64,000 nucleotides of DNA from Cranoglanis bouderius (GCA_023630585.1 CM042566.1:16719754-16783753), one strand, 5' to 3'. Counted from the first letter of the stretch, positions 52,946 through 64,000 are shown. Translations and numbers: made by a program. Notes: generated by a model not told the origin, from the letters alone.

Positions 52946-54187
52946 TTGAGCAAAGTGGACCAACAACCAACAGCGAGTCTAGTCAACACAAACGACTTGA
53001 TAAAGCAGCTGGTTTCAGGTCAGAATGCTTTATCACGCAGGCTGGATGCATATTCCACTCTTCAGCATGAGACTCTGTGGCGTCTAGAGGCGCTTGAAAG
53101 AAAAATGGACATGCTGCAACAGAGGACACAGGAAGAGCCCACAAATAATCCAAAAATGCTCAAAAGGGAACATAATGTCAGCATTGCAGTAAGTTCAATT
53201 TAATATAAAAAAAGTAATGTGATGGAGTGTGGTAATCCCATAAGGAAAATGGTAACAGACGTTGCTATTCATTGAGTTCTCTTTAGCTAGAAAGTTGGTA
53301 AAATCCATTCAAACCTTTTTAAATTTCACCTTTTACAGAAAGCAGTACGACGCATTCACAATTCAGAAACCAACCCTCAAAAATATGATCCATAAACTGG
53401 ACTATTTATTTATAAAATTTTATGTAATGACTTTTTGGTATTGTGCAGTAAATACCAATAGTGTATTTCACAAATTCATGTTTTGAATTCTCCTCTTTAC
53501 GGGGTAAATTCTCCTCACAACCAAACCGTGACTACACACCTTCTGGAGTTGTGTATGAGTAGTTTTTTTGATGCTGACCCAGAAGTTATAAAAGGTAGCA
53601 ATTAAATTATTATTTAAAACATTTTTAAACATTGGATTCCACATTTAATAAAGTGTCTTCTGTTACTAATAATATATTTTTTGTTCAGTATCCTGAAAGA
53701 CATATTATGAAACTCTAAAGCGGAAACAATTCGATGGCCCAGCCTGAAAAAGCCGAGCTGAGAAACTCTGTTAAAGCTGCAGCAAAAAACAAGCAAAGAA
53801 AGAGAAGAGTAAGTTAAGGAATTTGACTGATGTAGCTGATGTAGCTTTTTTCCTTTTTAAAATGCTATTAGCCTTTCAGTGGTTGTCAGTGGTTAAGTTA
53901 CTGTTATGTTTTGCAGTTGTTGGAGTCCAGGTCTAGGGTCCTGCAGACAGATTTGCAAAGAGAACTGTGGGAGACTGCAACTGATGTCCGATGAAGAAGA
54001 TGGTGTTGTTGATGGGACGCCGGTGTGGGTTGTTAAACCACCAGCACAGAGAAGCCCACAACTGTCAGCTCTGTGCCTGGAACTACAGAAAAGGCTGGAT
54101 GCAGACCCACGCTATGCTGGCACTCATCACTTTCGTGTGATGGCAAGTGAGACAGAGTCAGAGGAGAGTTCATTTATTGAACTCTAA
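52946..54187 (+). pseudogene. Split gene relic resembling C14orf93 (RTFC)
   Basis: Exon-like pieces with splice signals. 52946-53188 encodes a coiled-coil N-terminus (LSRRLDAYSTLQHETLWRLE) with donor GTAAGT. From 53339, after TTTTACAG and in phase, comes KAVRRIHNSETNPQKYDP and then a stop. From about 53690, after TTGTTCAG, comes YETLKRKQFDGPA, then a frameshift into EKAELRNSVKAAAKNKQRKR. From 53917, after TTTTGCAG, comes LLESRSRVLQTDLQRELWET, then another frameshift into LMSDEEDGVVDGTPVWVVKP and a Glu/Ser-rich end at 54187. The LMSDEED-x-VWV-x-PP order and the HN and KRREY-like blocks match what I recall of vertebrate C14orf93. Three lesions make it a pseudogene. Retained introns show DNA-level copying. 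Confidence 0.6.
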
Positions 54188-54462
54188 TTGCACCTCCTGT
54201 TATTGTTTGAGATTTTTCTGCTGTTTATTTTTTCCTTTTTTATCATTATATTTTTCTTTTTTTATTCCATATTTTATTGTTACTTTGGATATTTTATTGT
54301 TATTTCATATTTTAGTCTTGTTGTTTTGGACATTCCATGCTATTCCTGTTATTTTGTATATTTCATTCTTTTAATAAAGGCATTTAAAGCCCAATCATTG
54401 TCTCAAGTTATATTGTGAACAATACTGATTAAAGGCCTGTAGCAAGGTGTATAAGCTAAGGC

Positions 54463-54660
54463 CGTGGGTTTTGGGTGGGCTGAATTTTAAGTCTAACTAA
54501 TAAAATGAAAGCCAATGCATGCAGTGACCCACTATCTGTCAAAATTTTGGTATGGGCTAAATTGAGTGTAACCAATAAAATGAAAGCCAGTGCATACAGT
54601 GGCCTAATGGCTGTCAAGATTTCAGGGTAGGTTAAGTTTAAGGGCAACCAATCCAGTTTG
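54463..54660. repeat. Short degenerate tandem repeat, unit about 75-80 bp
   Basis: ACCAATAAAATGAAAGCCAG and similar text recur about 2.5 times, with TGTCAAAATTTTGG or TGTCAAGATTTCAGG between. Confidence 0.65.
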
Positions 54661-55346
54661 AGATGAATGAACAATAGGTGAGAAATTTTAATTATCACTT
54701 AGGTGTGAAAACATCCCCTGACAAGATTATCATCCATGGCAACAAATGGCCATAGCACAGAAGGTTACATCAGTCACTATACACCCAAAATGGTATATAA
54801 CTGGGTGTATACGGACGTCCCAGCTAGTACATTTCTGAATACATCCAAAATTCAATGGTGTATACAGGAGTCTACTGGTCCGATTACAGCTCTATTCATG
54901 CAGTGATACTGCATCTATTACAACAGCATGGCTTCGTAGTAGAAGAGTCCGGATGCTGAACTGGCCTGCCTGCAGTCCAAACCTTTCACCAACTGAAAAC
55001 ATTTAGTGTATCATGAAACGAAAAATACAACAAAGAAGACCCAGGACTGTTGAGCAGAATCCTGTATCAGACACGAATGGGACAACATTCCTTTCCCAAA
55101 ACTCCAGCAACTGGTCTCCTCAGTTGCCAGATGTATACTGCTGTTAAAAGAAGTGGGGATGCTACACAGTGGTAAACATGGCCCTGTCCCAACTTTTACC
55201 ATATTTTTTTCTCAGTTTAAACATTTGATAAGTTTTCTATGTTCTACTGTAAATAAAATATGAGTTTATGAGATTTGCAAAGCATTGCATTCTGTTTTTA
55301 TTTACATTTTACACAGTGTCCCAACTTTTTTGGAATTGGGGTTGTA

Positions 55347-55800
55347 ATATAATGTGTGATATGCTCACTTGTTGCCAAAAGACCTTATTTTACTGTGTTT
55401 GACTACTGAGCAAACCGTAGACACAATAAATTTCTCACTCAGCTTACAAACTCATAATAATGTTTCTGCATTGACCCTACATTTATCTTTACAAACCATT
55501 CAAATGATATTCATAATATCTTGATGTTTTGCAGCATTTTTCTTTTCAATACATAAGTGTATAGTTCACTCTACCTGCTTCATTTACCACTGTTCAGAGA
55601 ATTCAGCTGCCCCGTTTCCCCTTCAGCACGCATGTGCGAAATCATGACATTTTCATGACGCCCAGAAACCTTAGGAACAGCGCCATGGAATCAACTTGTG
55701 GACAAAAATATATTGCATCCACAGTGATAAGAACTACCATTGAGAATTAAATGGAAAAGTTAAGAGAGGTTAAGATAAATTATTTTTGGCTCCCACACTG
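55347..55800. other. No recognisable gene or repeat
   Basis: Unclassified AT-rich sequence between the Tc1-type element and the LINE relic. Confidence 0.5.
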
Positions 55801-55811
55801 TACGTGGCATC

Positions 55812-57420
55812 ATGGAAAACATCCCACCGATCCTAAGGAACAATCCAACAACTAACAAAATAATTGTGCATGCGAGTTCAAATGACTTTTCTAAACAGCA
55901 GTCAGAAGTTTTAAAACAAGATTTTCTCCACCTTCTGGACTCTGTGAACTCCTCCTCACAAATTGCATATATCAAGCTCGATACCAACAATTGGGCGGGG
56001 GCCCAGCTGCTTTAGTAGGCTGCGTGGGCTAAACACCTGGCTGGCCTCTACATGCGCTGCCCAGTGGGAGCATTTAACTGACAACTTTAACCCGTTTTGG
56101 GAGCGAAGACATCTGTTTAAAGCAGACGGATTTCATCCGAACATTGCTGGCACTCGAATGCTCACTTCCTCCCTACTCTACAGCATCTCCCATCCCATCC
56201 AACAGCCTTTAGCAGCAATAACAACAGCAATGCTACCCACAACCCTGGGAAGCAGACAGCACAGTCGTAGTCACCCCTCAGATCAGTTGTCACTAGACTG
56301 AGAAATATGACTTAAGAAATGGATGAAATGCATGGTCTTCAAACTAAGCCCAGTCAGCATTGCACCCTAGGATCTACTCCTTCACCCACTACAATTTTCA
56401 GCTATCCCTACCAGTGAGCTTGTCTGACATAGGTAACCATTCAGAATATTCTGGTCATTTGCAATACTTGGTGGCATGGCTGTAGGAAACAGAAAAGGTC
56501 CTCAAACACATGTAATTTAATCAAGGTGAACATACAAGCAATTATTTTATAGAACAATCACATCTCCCTATTCTTAAATCTGCAGTACTAAATGTACAAT
56601 CATTAACAAACAAGTCTTCTGTAATTAGTCAACTTGTTGAAAAACATAAGCTGGATTTTCTTTACCTGACAGAAACTTGGCTCGACAGTAATTACAATTG
56701 TGTACTTAATTCTTTTAAATTCTTCTGTGTCCCTGGAATGAATAAGATGGGCGGGGGTGTTGCCTGTCTATACCGTTGTACACAGTTCCAAACAGATTTT
56801 TCTGGGGGAATTTGAAACATTTGAGTAGCTTGCATTTCAAAGGTGATCAATCTGTTATTTTATTAGTTATCTGTCACCTCCTAGAATTAACAAAGGTTTC
56901 TTGATAATTTTGGGGAACTCCTTTCTAGGATACTAACTAACTATAAATATCCGTTAATTACTGGTGACTTCAACATTCATATGGATGTAATATCTGATCC
57001 ATTGACTGTCAACTTCACAGGGTTACTAAACTCTTTTGGCCTTATGCAGCATGTATCTGTTGTTCTAGGCAGTACATGTATGCAGTGCTGTGTGCATTAA
57101 CCAAAAATGCATTAACGAAAAATGTATTAACCAAAAATGCATTAACCAAAAATGAAAAAATGTCTCCTTGGTGAAAAAAGGTTCCCGACCCCTGCTATAG
57201 TGGACAGCTTTAATGTCAGGCTGACCAATTATATTAACTCTGTTGCCCCCTTAAAAACAAAAACTGTCTCTGAGATAATTAAAGCTGTCTCTTGGAGAAA
57301 TAATACCTCCACTATAAAACTGAAAAGAGACTGCAGAAGAGCAGAAAGGAAATGGAAGCACACAAAGCTTATGGTTCACCAAGCTATCTATACAAAACAA
57401 CTTGAAAATGCTTAATAACG
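55812..57420 (+). pseudogene. LINE relic: ORF1 esterase and ORF2 endonuclease (L2/CR1/Rex1-like)
   Basis: 55812-56015 then 55963-56301 encode an SGNH-esterase C-terminal half in two frames: NKIIVHASSNDFSKQQSEVL and RHLFKADGFHPNIAGTRMLT, with the catalytic D-x-x-H (DGFHPN). 56573-57070 encodes an AP-endonuclease-like N-terminal ORF2: LNVQSLTNKSS, LDFLYLTETWLDSN, YPLITGDFNIHMD. 57170-57415 encodes WRNNTSTIKLKRDCRRAERK, the linker before the RT. The RT itself is absent. Esterase ORF1 plus endonuclease ORF2 is characteristic of CR1/L2-type fish LINEs. Confidence 0.75.
57094..57153. repeat. Four tandem copies of a 15-bp unit
   Basis: The unit GCATTAACCAAAAAT occurs four times in a row with two substitutions in all, inside the LINE relic. 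Confidence 0.9.
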
Positions 57421-57557
57421 AAATGAGATCTGCCAGACAAATTTACTTTTTAAGTTTAATTGACAGCCATAAAGACAAGATTCCTCTTCTCCACCATAGA
57501 TAGGCTGCTTAACCCCTTGCCTCAAATATCATCAGAACAGAATTATTAATATTAAAC

Positions 57558-57795
57558 AGAAAAAGAAGTATTTGACCCCTTCGACTTAGTACTTGGTGGC
57601 AAAACCTTTGTTGGCAATCACAGAGGTCAGAAGTTTCTTGTAGTTGGCCACGAGGTTTGCACACATCTCAGGAGGGATTTTGTCCCACTCCTCTTTGCAG
57701 ATCCTCTCCAAGTCATTAAGGTCTTGAGGCTGACGTTTGGCAACTCGAACCTTCAGCTCCCTCCACAGATTTTCTATGGGATTAAGGTCTGCATA
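57558..57795 (-). mobile_element. Tc1 end fragment (family of 62812)
   Basis: AAGTATTTGACCCCTTCGAC, then GTTGGCAATCACAGAGGTCA and TTTTCTATGGGATTAAGGTC. This is nearly the same text as 63005-63225, covering the inner end and the transposase C-terminus. Outer ends are missing. Confidence 0.8.
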
Positions 57796-57954
57796 ACTAT
57801 GCAGTCATCATAACTGCATAGTAAATGAGGTCTTTTACAACAAAATACTATTATTTTTTTTATTTATTAGAGTTTAGCTTTTTATCAGCCTATGAAAACA
57901 GGAATTTTCCACATTAATAATGAGCAGTTCTTAAAATGCCACAGTGAAATAACT

Positions 57955-58202
57955 TTATAATAACTGTGTACATCTCAGAACACACAACACATCAAACCTC
58001 GAGACAGACGGGCTACAGTGGTGGAGGTTCCATGCCTGTCAGCCAAGATCAGGAATCTGAGGTTACAGTGGGTGCAGGCTTATTGAAACTGGACAGTTGA
58101 ATATTAGAAAAGTTTCAAAAAAAGATTGTATGGTCAGAAATTGGCATCACCAGAATGAATCCATGGACCCAACAGTTCAGGTTGGTGTTGATGGTGTAGG
58201 CC
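57955..58202 (+). pseudogene. Tc1 transposase middle fragment
   Basis: Encodes an RLQVQVGAG-like, WTVE-like stretch and NWHHQNESMDPTVQVGVDGV, the region around the first catalytic block of another Tc1 family. It is short and frameshifted. Confidence 0.5.
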
Positions 58203-58690
58203 AGTGGTTCTCAATAGATGGATTTGATTACAGACTGAGTACAAAATATGTGAGTAGAAAAAAAAAAATCCATGTGAAACTTTGCACGCTGTCCTTTTGT
58301 TTTGTCCAATCACAGAGCCTGTAAAAGTTTTTAATTACTAATTGGTTTTAATTACTAATTGGCTGCATTGGCTGTTTAGCTAATCAGCAATAGTAGCCTA
58401 ACATCGCGTTCCAAATGTTAAATGGCATTTTCAAAATTTCTCAGTACCAAGCAAAATAAAGTCATCAGTGAAGACCACTAATGTAAAGAAGAGTGGACTG
58501 AAAAACATGTATTCCATGAGAGAAGCACAAAGCTGATGTGTGAGTGAAGAGTGATAACATCAAGCACCACTATGAGTCCAAACATGCAAATTTCGAGAGA
58601 GAAAAAAAAACTATGCACAGAACACAGAGGTGAAAACCACAAAAATAAACCAGCTACAAACCAGCTACAAAACATCATATCAAGCTACAA
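58203..58690 (+). pseudogene. hAT 5' fragment with decayed zinc finger
   Basis: Begins CAGTGGTTCTCAATAGATGG, an hAT-type left end similar to that at 957. About 300 bp on, it encodes VKKSGLKNMYSMREA and a KHHYESKHANFREK-like BED finger remnant with several stops. No right end was found. Confidence 0.55.
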
Positions 58691-58699
58691 GCAGAATAA

Positions 58700-59940
58700 T
58701 GGGTAAATGGTCATCAAAATTGACACAGCAAGAGAACATCTACTCTGCCCCCCGAGTGAACAAAGCTGTGGTGGTGTTCCTGAAAGAGGAAAGACTCGTC
58801 GGTGATTAATTGAAAGAGTAGTATGGTTAAAAGGTGTCATGACACCATTCACCCCTCTATCTGCCCCTGCGATGTGAGTCGTCATTTCCAACATGCCTCC
58901 CTTCATAAAAAACGAGCTGATAATGAAGGAGCTGGTCCGCTTTGGAAAGTTCGCCAGCCCCATGACAACCATTCTGCTCAGCTGCAAAAACTCCACAGTT
59001 AAACATGTCCTGTCCTTCCACAGACAAGTATACATGTTTCTAAACAATCATGATGAAACCCTAGATGTAAATTTCAAGTGCAACGACAGCAACAGTAGCT
59101 ACACCATCTTTGCCACCACCGAACGCCCGAGATGTTTTGGTTGTGGGGACATTGGGCATAAAAGGCTGAGCTGCCCATGCAGAGCTGCGCAGCTGGGGAG
59201 CCCGGGGGCGAGTCGGCCGGGTTACAGCAGCAGCAGCATGTGGACAGCCAGCGGGAGAACACTGGAGAATCAGGACCTGGAGCAAATGACTCAAGGAGCA
59301 GCGACACACCGGAGCCAGAGCTAAAAGAAGTCCGTGAGGAACAAAACAACACTGAAGCAAACACTGCACCCAGGAGTAACACCAACATCGTTACTAACAC
59401 TGACATGAACACAGACACCAAAAATAGTTTCAGTGCTAAGCCCGATACCGCTATCACCGCTAGTAGTGACCCCAGCCCTAATGTATGCACCGAGGATATT
59501 CCTGACCCCGAGCAACAGCAGAAGAAAAACCCACAAGCACTGAACAACACAGATGAAGCACAGCACATCACAGCTAAGGTAACATCTGAAAACCAGGAGA
59601 AGGTGAACACTGCCAAACCATCAACAAAACAAAAAAAACTACAGTGAATCACAGAACACCATGATGCAGGAGAATGAAGGAGCAGGGTGCAGCACAGGTA
59701 CAACAAGACCAGATCCCACACAACTGGAATATGGAGAGACTGAGCCAGATGAACCAGCACACTTTAACAGTTCAGAAATCCCACACCAACAGCCTGAAGA
59801 CCTGTACACCACAGCACAGATAAACCATTTTTTGCAACTTACCAAGGGAAAAAGGAATGTTTCACTCTCCAGCTACTTCTCCGATAAAGAACAATTTGTT
59901 AAATCAACACAAAATACCACAACAATACCACAACCATAAA
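58700..59940 (+). pseudogene. Tx1/L1-group LINE ORF1 with CCHC knuckle, frameshifted
   Basis: 58725-58900 (frame-shifted) encodes ENIYSAPRVNKAVVVFLKEE. 58893-59324 encodes MPPFIKNELIMKELVRFGKF and a CCHC knuckle, RCFGCGDIGHKRLSCP (CX2CX4HX4C). 59177-59647 is a Glu/Asn/Thr-rich acidic linker in another frame. 59661-59939 ends with LYTTAQINHFLQLTKGKRNV. This is the domain order of fish Tx1-type ORF1 nucleic acid chaperones. Frame changes near 58800, 59170 and 59650 inactivate it. The ORF2 that should follow is absent; a CT/CA microsatellite comes next. Confidence 0.75.
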
Positions 59941-59947
59941 AAGTCAA

Positions 59948-59950
<3 letters not shown>

Positions 59951-60004
<54 letters not shown>

Positions 60005-60013
60005 CCACACACA
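59951..60013. repeat. (CT)n(CA)n compound microsatellite
   Basis: About 16 CT units followed by about 15 CA units. Confidence 0.95.
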
Positions 60014-60026
60014 CCAAAAAAACCCC

Positions 60027-60140
60027 AAACATTTTCCCAACAGTTGACTGTCTTTATTTTCACAACATGTTAACAACACAAACTTGTCAGCATCTACATT
60101 TAAACAAGACAACAGAGAACAAAAGAACAGCCTATGGAAC
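60027..60140. repeat. Dispersed repeat shared with 10660-10780
   Basis: Same orientation and nearly the same text as the copy at 10660; only scattered substitutions. Confidence 0.7.
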
Positions 60141-61281
60141 AGAACTGTTAGAAATGTGGCCTTCGGGTTGAGATTTTATGAAAAGAGAGAGCGGGATCTA
60201 GTCTGATCAAAGAGTACACGAGAGAAGGTGTCCTGCTACACACTTCCTGTATCAAGTGCTTGGGAGAGTTGCCAAATGACACACAGACACACAAAATTCA
60301 GATGGCAAGATCTATCTTTATTCAAAGAAAAACAGAGTATATATATTGTGCTTGACACACAACAGAGACAATGCGTTAACTATTGATTCGCTAGGCAGAA
60401 AGGCATATTTGCATAAAACAGGAAGACATAGGAATGCGCGCAAATGGGGAGAAGCTTTATCTCCCCATAACTGGTTGAAACTGGTTTTGTGCATTGGAGG
60501 GAGAGTTAACAAAGGGAGAAAAGTGTAACCTAAAGTAAACTTACCAAGAACAGAAGAATTACAGGGGAGAGAAGTGAATGGGTGATGTGAATGTGATGAG
60601 ACCCAAGATGGCGGCTCACTGCTGCTAGACAGGTGTGTAACGAATTGAAAAGGCACCAGAATAATGAAATGGATCAACTTTAAACATGAAAAACGAAACA
60701 GAAGCGCACGCTTGGATTCAACGCACCTGTTTAAAGGAGACGAGTTTTAAAGCGTGCCCGCGTTATCTACCAGAATGTGTAGTAACTCGGATGAATCTGC
60801 AACGTTTAAAATAATATTCTCCACCAGTTACGATTTACGTAACAAATTAAAAGATGTTTAACACGTTTAAATGTATTCTCCAATTTATGTAAGGAATTAG
60901 CTCGAATGGCGTGAAATATATCTATATATCTAATCAACGCGTGTTGTGACCAGTTATAAATATACATCAGCCATGAAAGGGAATTCATGTAGGTGCACAT
61001 ATACTCATAGATAATTAACTACAACGGATTATAATTAATTATGATTAACTACATACCAAATTCGATGGATTTGTAAAGAATATTACAAATAAAACCTGGT
61101 TACAGACATTTAAAATGATATGCTAGATTAAAACTAAATCTAAAGTCATTAAGGTTAGTTACATAGACACACAATATATGTAAACAAGATAACATCACAC
61201 TATTTAGACATGTAATAATTACATATAATTACACGTTACATTGAAGAGAGAGAGATTTCTCCATTGTGTGTGTGTAAGGTA

Positions 61282-61312
<31 letters not shown>

Positions 61313-61800
61313 CCAGAAGAGGGGGCTGACGTTCTTCTAATGTCCCACCGGTCCTTGGTCAGCTCATGGTGACCTTAGGGAAGACATTTCTCCTCTGGCC
61401 TGCTGATTCTGAGGCTAAATCTATATGGTCGTAAACCGAGATTAGATCAGAGATTTACAGGCACTTGGTCGGAGTTTTGGTGGATCCCTGCTGATGAACT
61501 AATCATGAAGTTTCTCAGACGTTCAGTCATCAAAGGTTTCTTTTATTGCATGGGTAAGTCCTGTGTGGGTCCCAGAGAGACTTTTTGCATTCCAAAGGGC
61601 ATCTGGCCGCAGGAGGCCTCTCAGGGTTATTCTCGGTCACCTGAGTGATGAAATTTTCTATGTTTCGTTTGGGTTAATTTAGAAATCAGTTTGAGCATAG
61701 TCATACGCTACAGGTGATACAAACAAACATTTCTCTTCGGATTTAAAACTCTATCTTTGTTTCTTTTCTTTTACCCCCCTACTTCATTTTTTTTTTCTCT
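60141..61800. other. Unclassified region, possible solo LTR-like segment at 61240-61700
   Basis: No conserved protein is seen. Around 61310-61690 the minus strand has a moderately GC-rich stretch with an AATAAA (complement near 61541), a layout that could be a solo LTR. A GT tract lies at 61284-61312. No flanking duplication or TG...CA ends could be fixed. Confidence 0.3.
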
Positions 61801-61811
61801 CACTCAAAAAC

Positions 61812-62554
61812 CAGACTATAACATCAAGCGACCTGGACATTCTGGAAGAATGCATAGATGAGTGTTTCAACAGACGCTGCACCATGAATAAAGATAAAAC
61901 AGACAATATCAAAAAGGGGAAAGCCGACTCCACTCTAAACCCCAAAAGACACCGTCTGGTGGACTCACTCTCCAGTCCAGGTACAACTCCAACTATATCT
62001 CTGAAGCCACCATGCTGCACAGAGGTAAGCGACATACTCATCTCCATCGAGAATAAGCTTACAGACATGGCTAGGTTATCGCTGAAAACAAAACCATGAA
62101 AGAAACTATTCTTGACTTACAAGCACACAGAATGAGAGACAACTTGGTTTTCACTGGCATTCCTGAGCAACCTACAGTTGATCCCGAAAAATCAGCCATG
62201 GATTTCATGACCAAACAGCTTAAACTACCCACAGAAACTGTCAATAACATCACATTTCACCGTGTACACCATATGGAATCAAAGAACATTAATAATCGAC
62301 CATGTCCAATTGTTGCAAAATTTGAGCACTACAAACAAAAACAACTAGTACAACGACAAGGCAGGCAGCTTAAAGGAACAGACTATGGAATAAATGATCA
62401 ATATCCGAGAGAAATTCTACAGAGATGCAAACTACTATTTCTATTCTGGAAACAAATGATGAAGGAAGGGAAAAGGGCAATCATCTCAGTGGACAAATTA
62501 TACATCAATGGACAGTTATACCGAGACAAGGACGTGACCCCCTGGCTCTTCTAG
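61812..62554 (+). pseudogene. Fish L1 ORF1 protein, one frameshift
   Basis: 61812-62096 encodes LDILEECIDECFNRRCTMNK and KSSP-like linker, ending in SDILISIENKLTDMARLSLK (coiled coil). After a frameshift near 62075-62096, 62096-62554 encodes LQAHRMRDNLVFTGIPEQPT (RRM domain) and YPREILQRCKLLFLFWKQMM (C-terminal domain), ending at TAG. This coiled coil, RRM and CTD order is that of L1 ORF1p, which coats L1 RNA. ORF2 is not found. A CT microsatellite follows directly. Confidence 0.8.
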
Positions 62555-62578
62555 ACCCCCGTATTCATTGCTTCTTTC

Positions 62579-62582
<4 letters not shown>

Positions 62583-62629
<47 letters not shown>
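62583..62629. repeat. (CT)n microsatellite
   Basis: About 23 CT units after the L1 ORF1. Confidence 0.95.
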
Positions 62630-62633
<4 letters not shown>

Positions 62634-62810
62634 TCTTTAACTTATTCTACTGAAGACTCAAATATTAATTATTATACATAACAAGGACTATTATATACAT
62701 ATTATTGCACCTAGGTCTCACTGCACCCTACATTATGTGCCTTGATCAGCACTGCAAATACATATTTGTATTTTGTTGTTTTGTATTTTTTATTGTAGTC
62801 TTACTGTCAT
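62630..62810. other. AT-rich tail without recognisable gene
   Basis: Sequence like TTATATACATATTATTGCAC resembles the AT-rich tail at 742-948, so both may be 3' regions of one LINE family. Confidence 0.35.
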
Positions 62811-62811
62811 A

Positions 62812-63785
62812 CAGTGGGGGAAAAAAGTATTTTATCCCCTGCTGATTTTGTACGTTCGCCCACTGACAAAGAAATGATCAGTCTATAATTTTAATGGTAG
62901 GTGTATTTTCACAGTGAGAGACAGAATAACAACAACAAAATCCAGAAAAATGCATTTTAAAAAAATTATAAATTGATTTGCATTTTAATGAGTGAAATAA
63001 GTAGTATTTGACCCCTTTGACTTAGTACTTGGTGGCAAAACCCTTGTTGGCAATCACAGAGGTCAGATGTTTCTTGTAGTTGACCACCAGGTTTGCACAC
63101 ATCTCAGGAGGGATTTTGTCCCACTCCTCTTTGCAGATCCTCTCCAAGTCATTAAGGTCTCAAGGCTGACATTTGGCAACTCAAACCTTCAGCTCCCTCC
63201 ACAGATTTTCTATGGGATTAAGGTCTGGAGACTGGCTAGGCCACTCCAGGACCTTAATGTGCTTCTTCTTGAGCCACTCCTTTGTTGCCTTGGCTGTGTG
63301 TTTTGGGTCATTGTCATGCTGGAATACCAATCCACGACCCATTTTCAATGCCCTGGCTGAAGGAAGGAGGTTCTATCCAAAGATTTGATGGTACATGGCC
63401 CCATCCATCGTCCCTTTGATGCAGTTCAGTTGTCCTGTCCCGTTAGCAGAAAAACACCCCCAAAGCATAATGTTTCCATCTCCATGTTTGATGGTGGGGA
63501 TAGTGTTCTTGGGGTCATAGGCAGCATTCCTCCTCCTCTAAACATGGCGAGTTGAGTTGAGGCCAAAGAGCTCGATTTTGGTCTCATCTGACCACGACAC
63601 TTTCACCCAGTTCTCCTCTGAATCATTCAGATGTTCATTGGCAAACTTCAGACGGCATTTCAAGCATTTCATACATTTCATCCAAGAAGCTATTCTCAAA
63701 CTTCGACACCCATGAATTAAACCCTCTCTCCCCCTCTTTACTTTTGCCACATCTGTCTGTTTACCAAGAAGAGTGTTGATCGAGT
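62812..63785 (-). mobile_element. Tc1-like transposon with transposase relic, right end lost
   Basis: The left end CAGTGGGGGAAAAAAGTATT follows TA. The minus strand encodes, in order from 63750 down: NWVKVSWSDETKIELFGLNS (first catalytic Asp block), a GDGNIMLWGCFSANGTGQ block near 63480, DNDPKHTAKATK-like text near 63310, and SPDLNPIENLWRELK-like text near 63210. Frames shift near 63540 and 63370. The N-terminal HTH part is not recognised. Confidence 0.8.
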
Positions 63786-64000
63786 TTTTTTTTAAAGATA
63801 TGTCTGAATTTAATGAAGAAAAATGTTCATAAGTACATTAACGGTATTGTGGGTCCTTTTTGCACCGTGTAGGTGTTTATCAGCTTTATTTTGCGTAAGA
63901 AGGGAATTAGTTTTATTTGCACATGTTAAGTGCAAAATCTTTACTCAATCCTATTATTTCAAGAGATTATTCCAATTTTTTTTATTTCCTTTCATAACAA
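63786..64000. other. No recognisable feature at window end
   Basis: AT-rich sequence without coding content. Confidence 0.5.

Larger units (their letters stand above)
50999..55346 (+). mobile_element. Long-TIR Tc1-type transposon enclosing a LINE and a split gene relic
   Basis: The left end reads ACAACCCCAATGTTGGGTAA, and the right end is the complement of ACAACCCCAATTCCAAAAAA. The two ends stay inverted repeats for roughly 150 bp or more (TGTAAATAAAAACAGAATGC occurs in both). The transposase N-terminus (51283-51770) and a much decayed C-terminal part (about 54870-55190) lie inside. Between them are an RTE retrotransposon and a C14orf93-like gene relic. The composite is 4.3 kb. Confidence 0.7.

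Noticed and set aside
61240..61800. Possible solo LTR on the minus strand
   Set aside because: An AATAAA-like signal exists, but no defined ends or flanking duplication could be seen.
57558..63785. Tc1 fragments at 57558 and 62812 as two ends of one 6.2-kb element
   Set aside because: Both have the same orientation and cover the same part of the family, so they are separate copies.

Overview
This is a window of vertebrate nuclear DNA, almost certainly from a teleost fish. It has one split, conserved vertebrate gene, very many Tc1/mariner and hAT DNA transposons of fish type, fish-style tRNA-derived SINEs, several non-LTR retrotransposon clades, and long CA/TA/AAT/CT microsatellites. The species cannot be fixed from the sequence; an otophysan such as a catfish is only a guess. 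No rRNA, tRNA gene, CRISPR array or bacterial-type operon was seen.

The only intact cellular gene is SEC11A on the + strand, the catalytic subunit of the ER signal peptidase complex. Six coding exons (12292-12342, 12768-12877, 14078-14227, 35796-35915, 36005-36062, 36157-36207) join in phase to a 179-residue protein, the length of the vertebrate orthologue. Ser56, His96 and Asp122 are all present. A perfect CRE and two ETS-like sites lie within 340 bp upstream of the ATG, and clustered AATAAA signals lie about 255 bp after the stop. Introns 1, 2, 4 and 5 are short. Intron 3 is about 21.6 kb and filled with transposons.

Layout. 1-11.7 kb: an hAT element with perfect 8-bp target duplication (957-3359), a degenerate minisatellite (3.85-4.69 kb), a mosaic Tc1 element (6031-7634), and a fish dispersed repeat split by Tc1 copy A. 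11.76-36.5 kb: SEC11A. Its intron 3 holds a LINE reverse transcriptase relic, a SINE, Tc1 copy B, a broken gag of an endogenous retrovirus-like element cut by two hATs, Tc1 and THAP fragments, and a Harbinger-like element. 36.9-50.9 kb: a second copy of an intronic hAT in inverse orientation, several Tc1 relics, and a broken minus-strand gene that I compare with fish DUF6729-type proteins, split by a Tc1 that itself carries Tc1 copy C and a SINE. 51.0-55.35 kb: a long-TIR Tc1-type element enclosing an RTE LINE and a broken split gene resembling C14orf93. 55.8-64 kb: relics of an esterase-ORF1 LINE, a Tx1-like ORF1 and an L1 ORF1, plus further Tc1/hAT fragments.

The window is best read as a housekeeping gene surviving in a dense, repeatedly nested transposon landscape. 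I found no convincing new biological system. The leads most worth following are the C14orf93-like split gene inside a transposon, the DUF6729-like gene relic, the Harbinger element with a MADF-like segment, and large repeat pairs placed around SEC11A exons.
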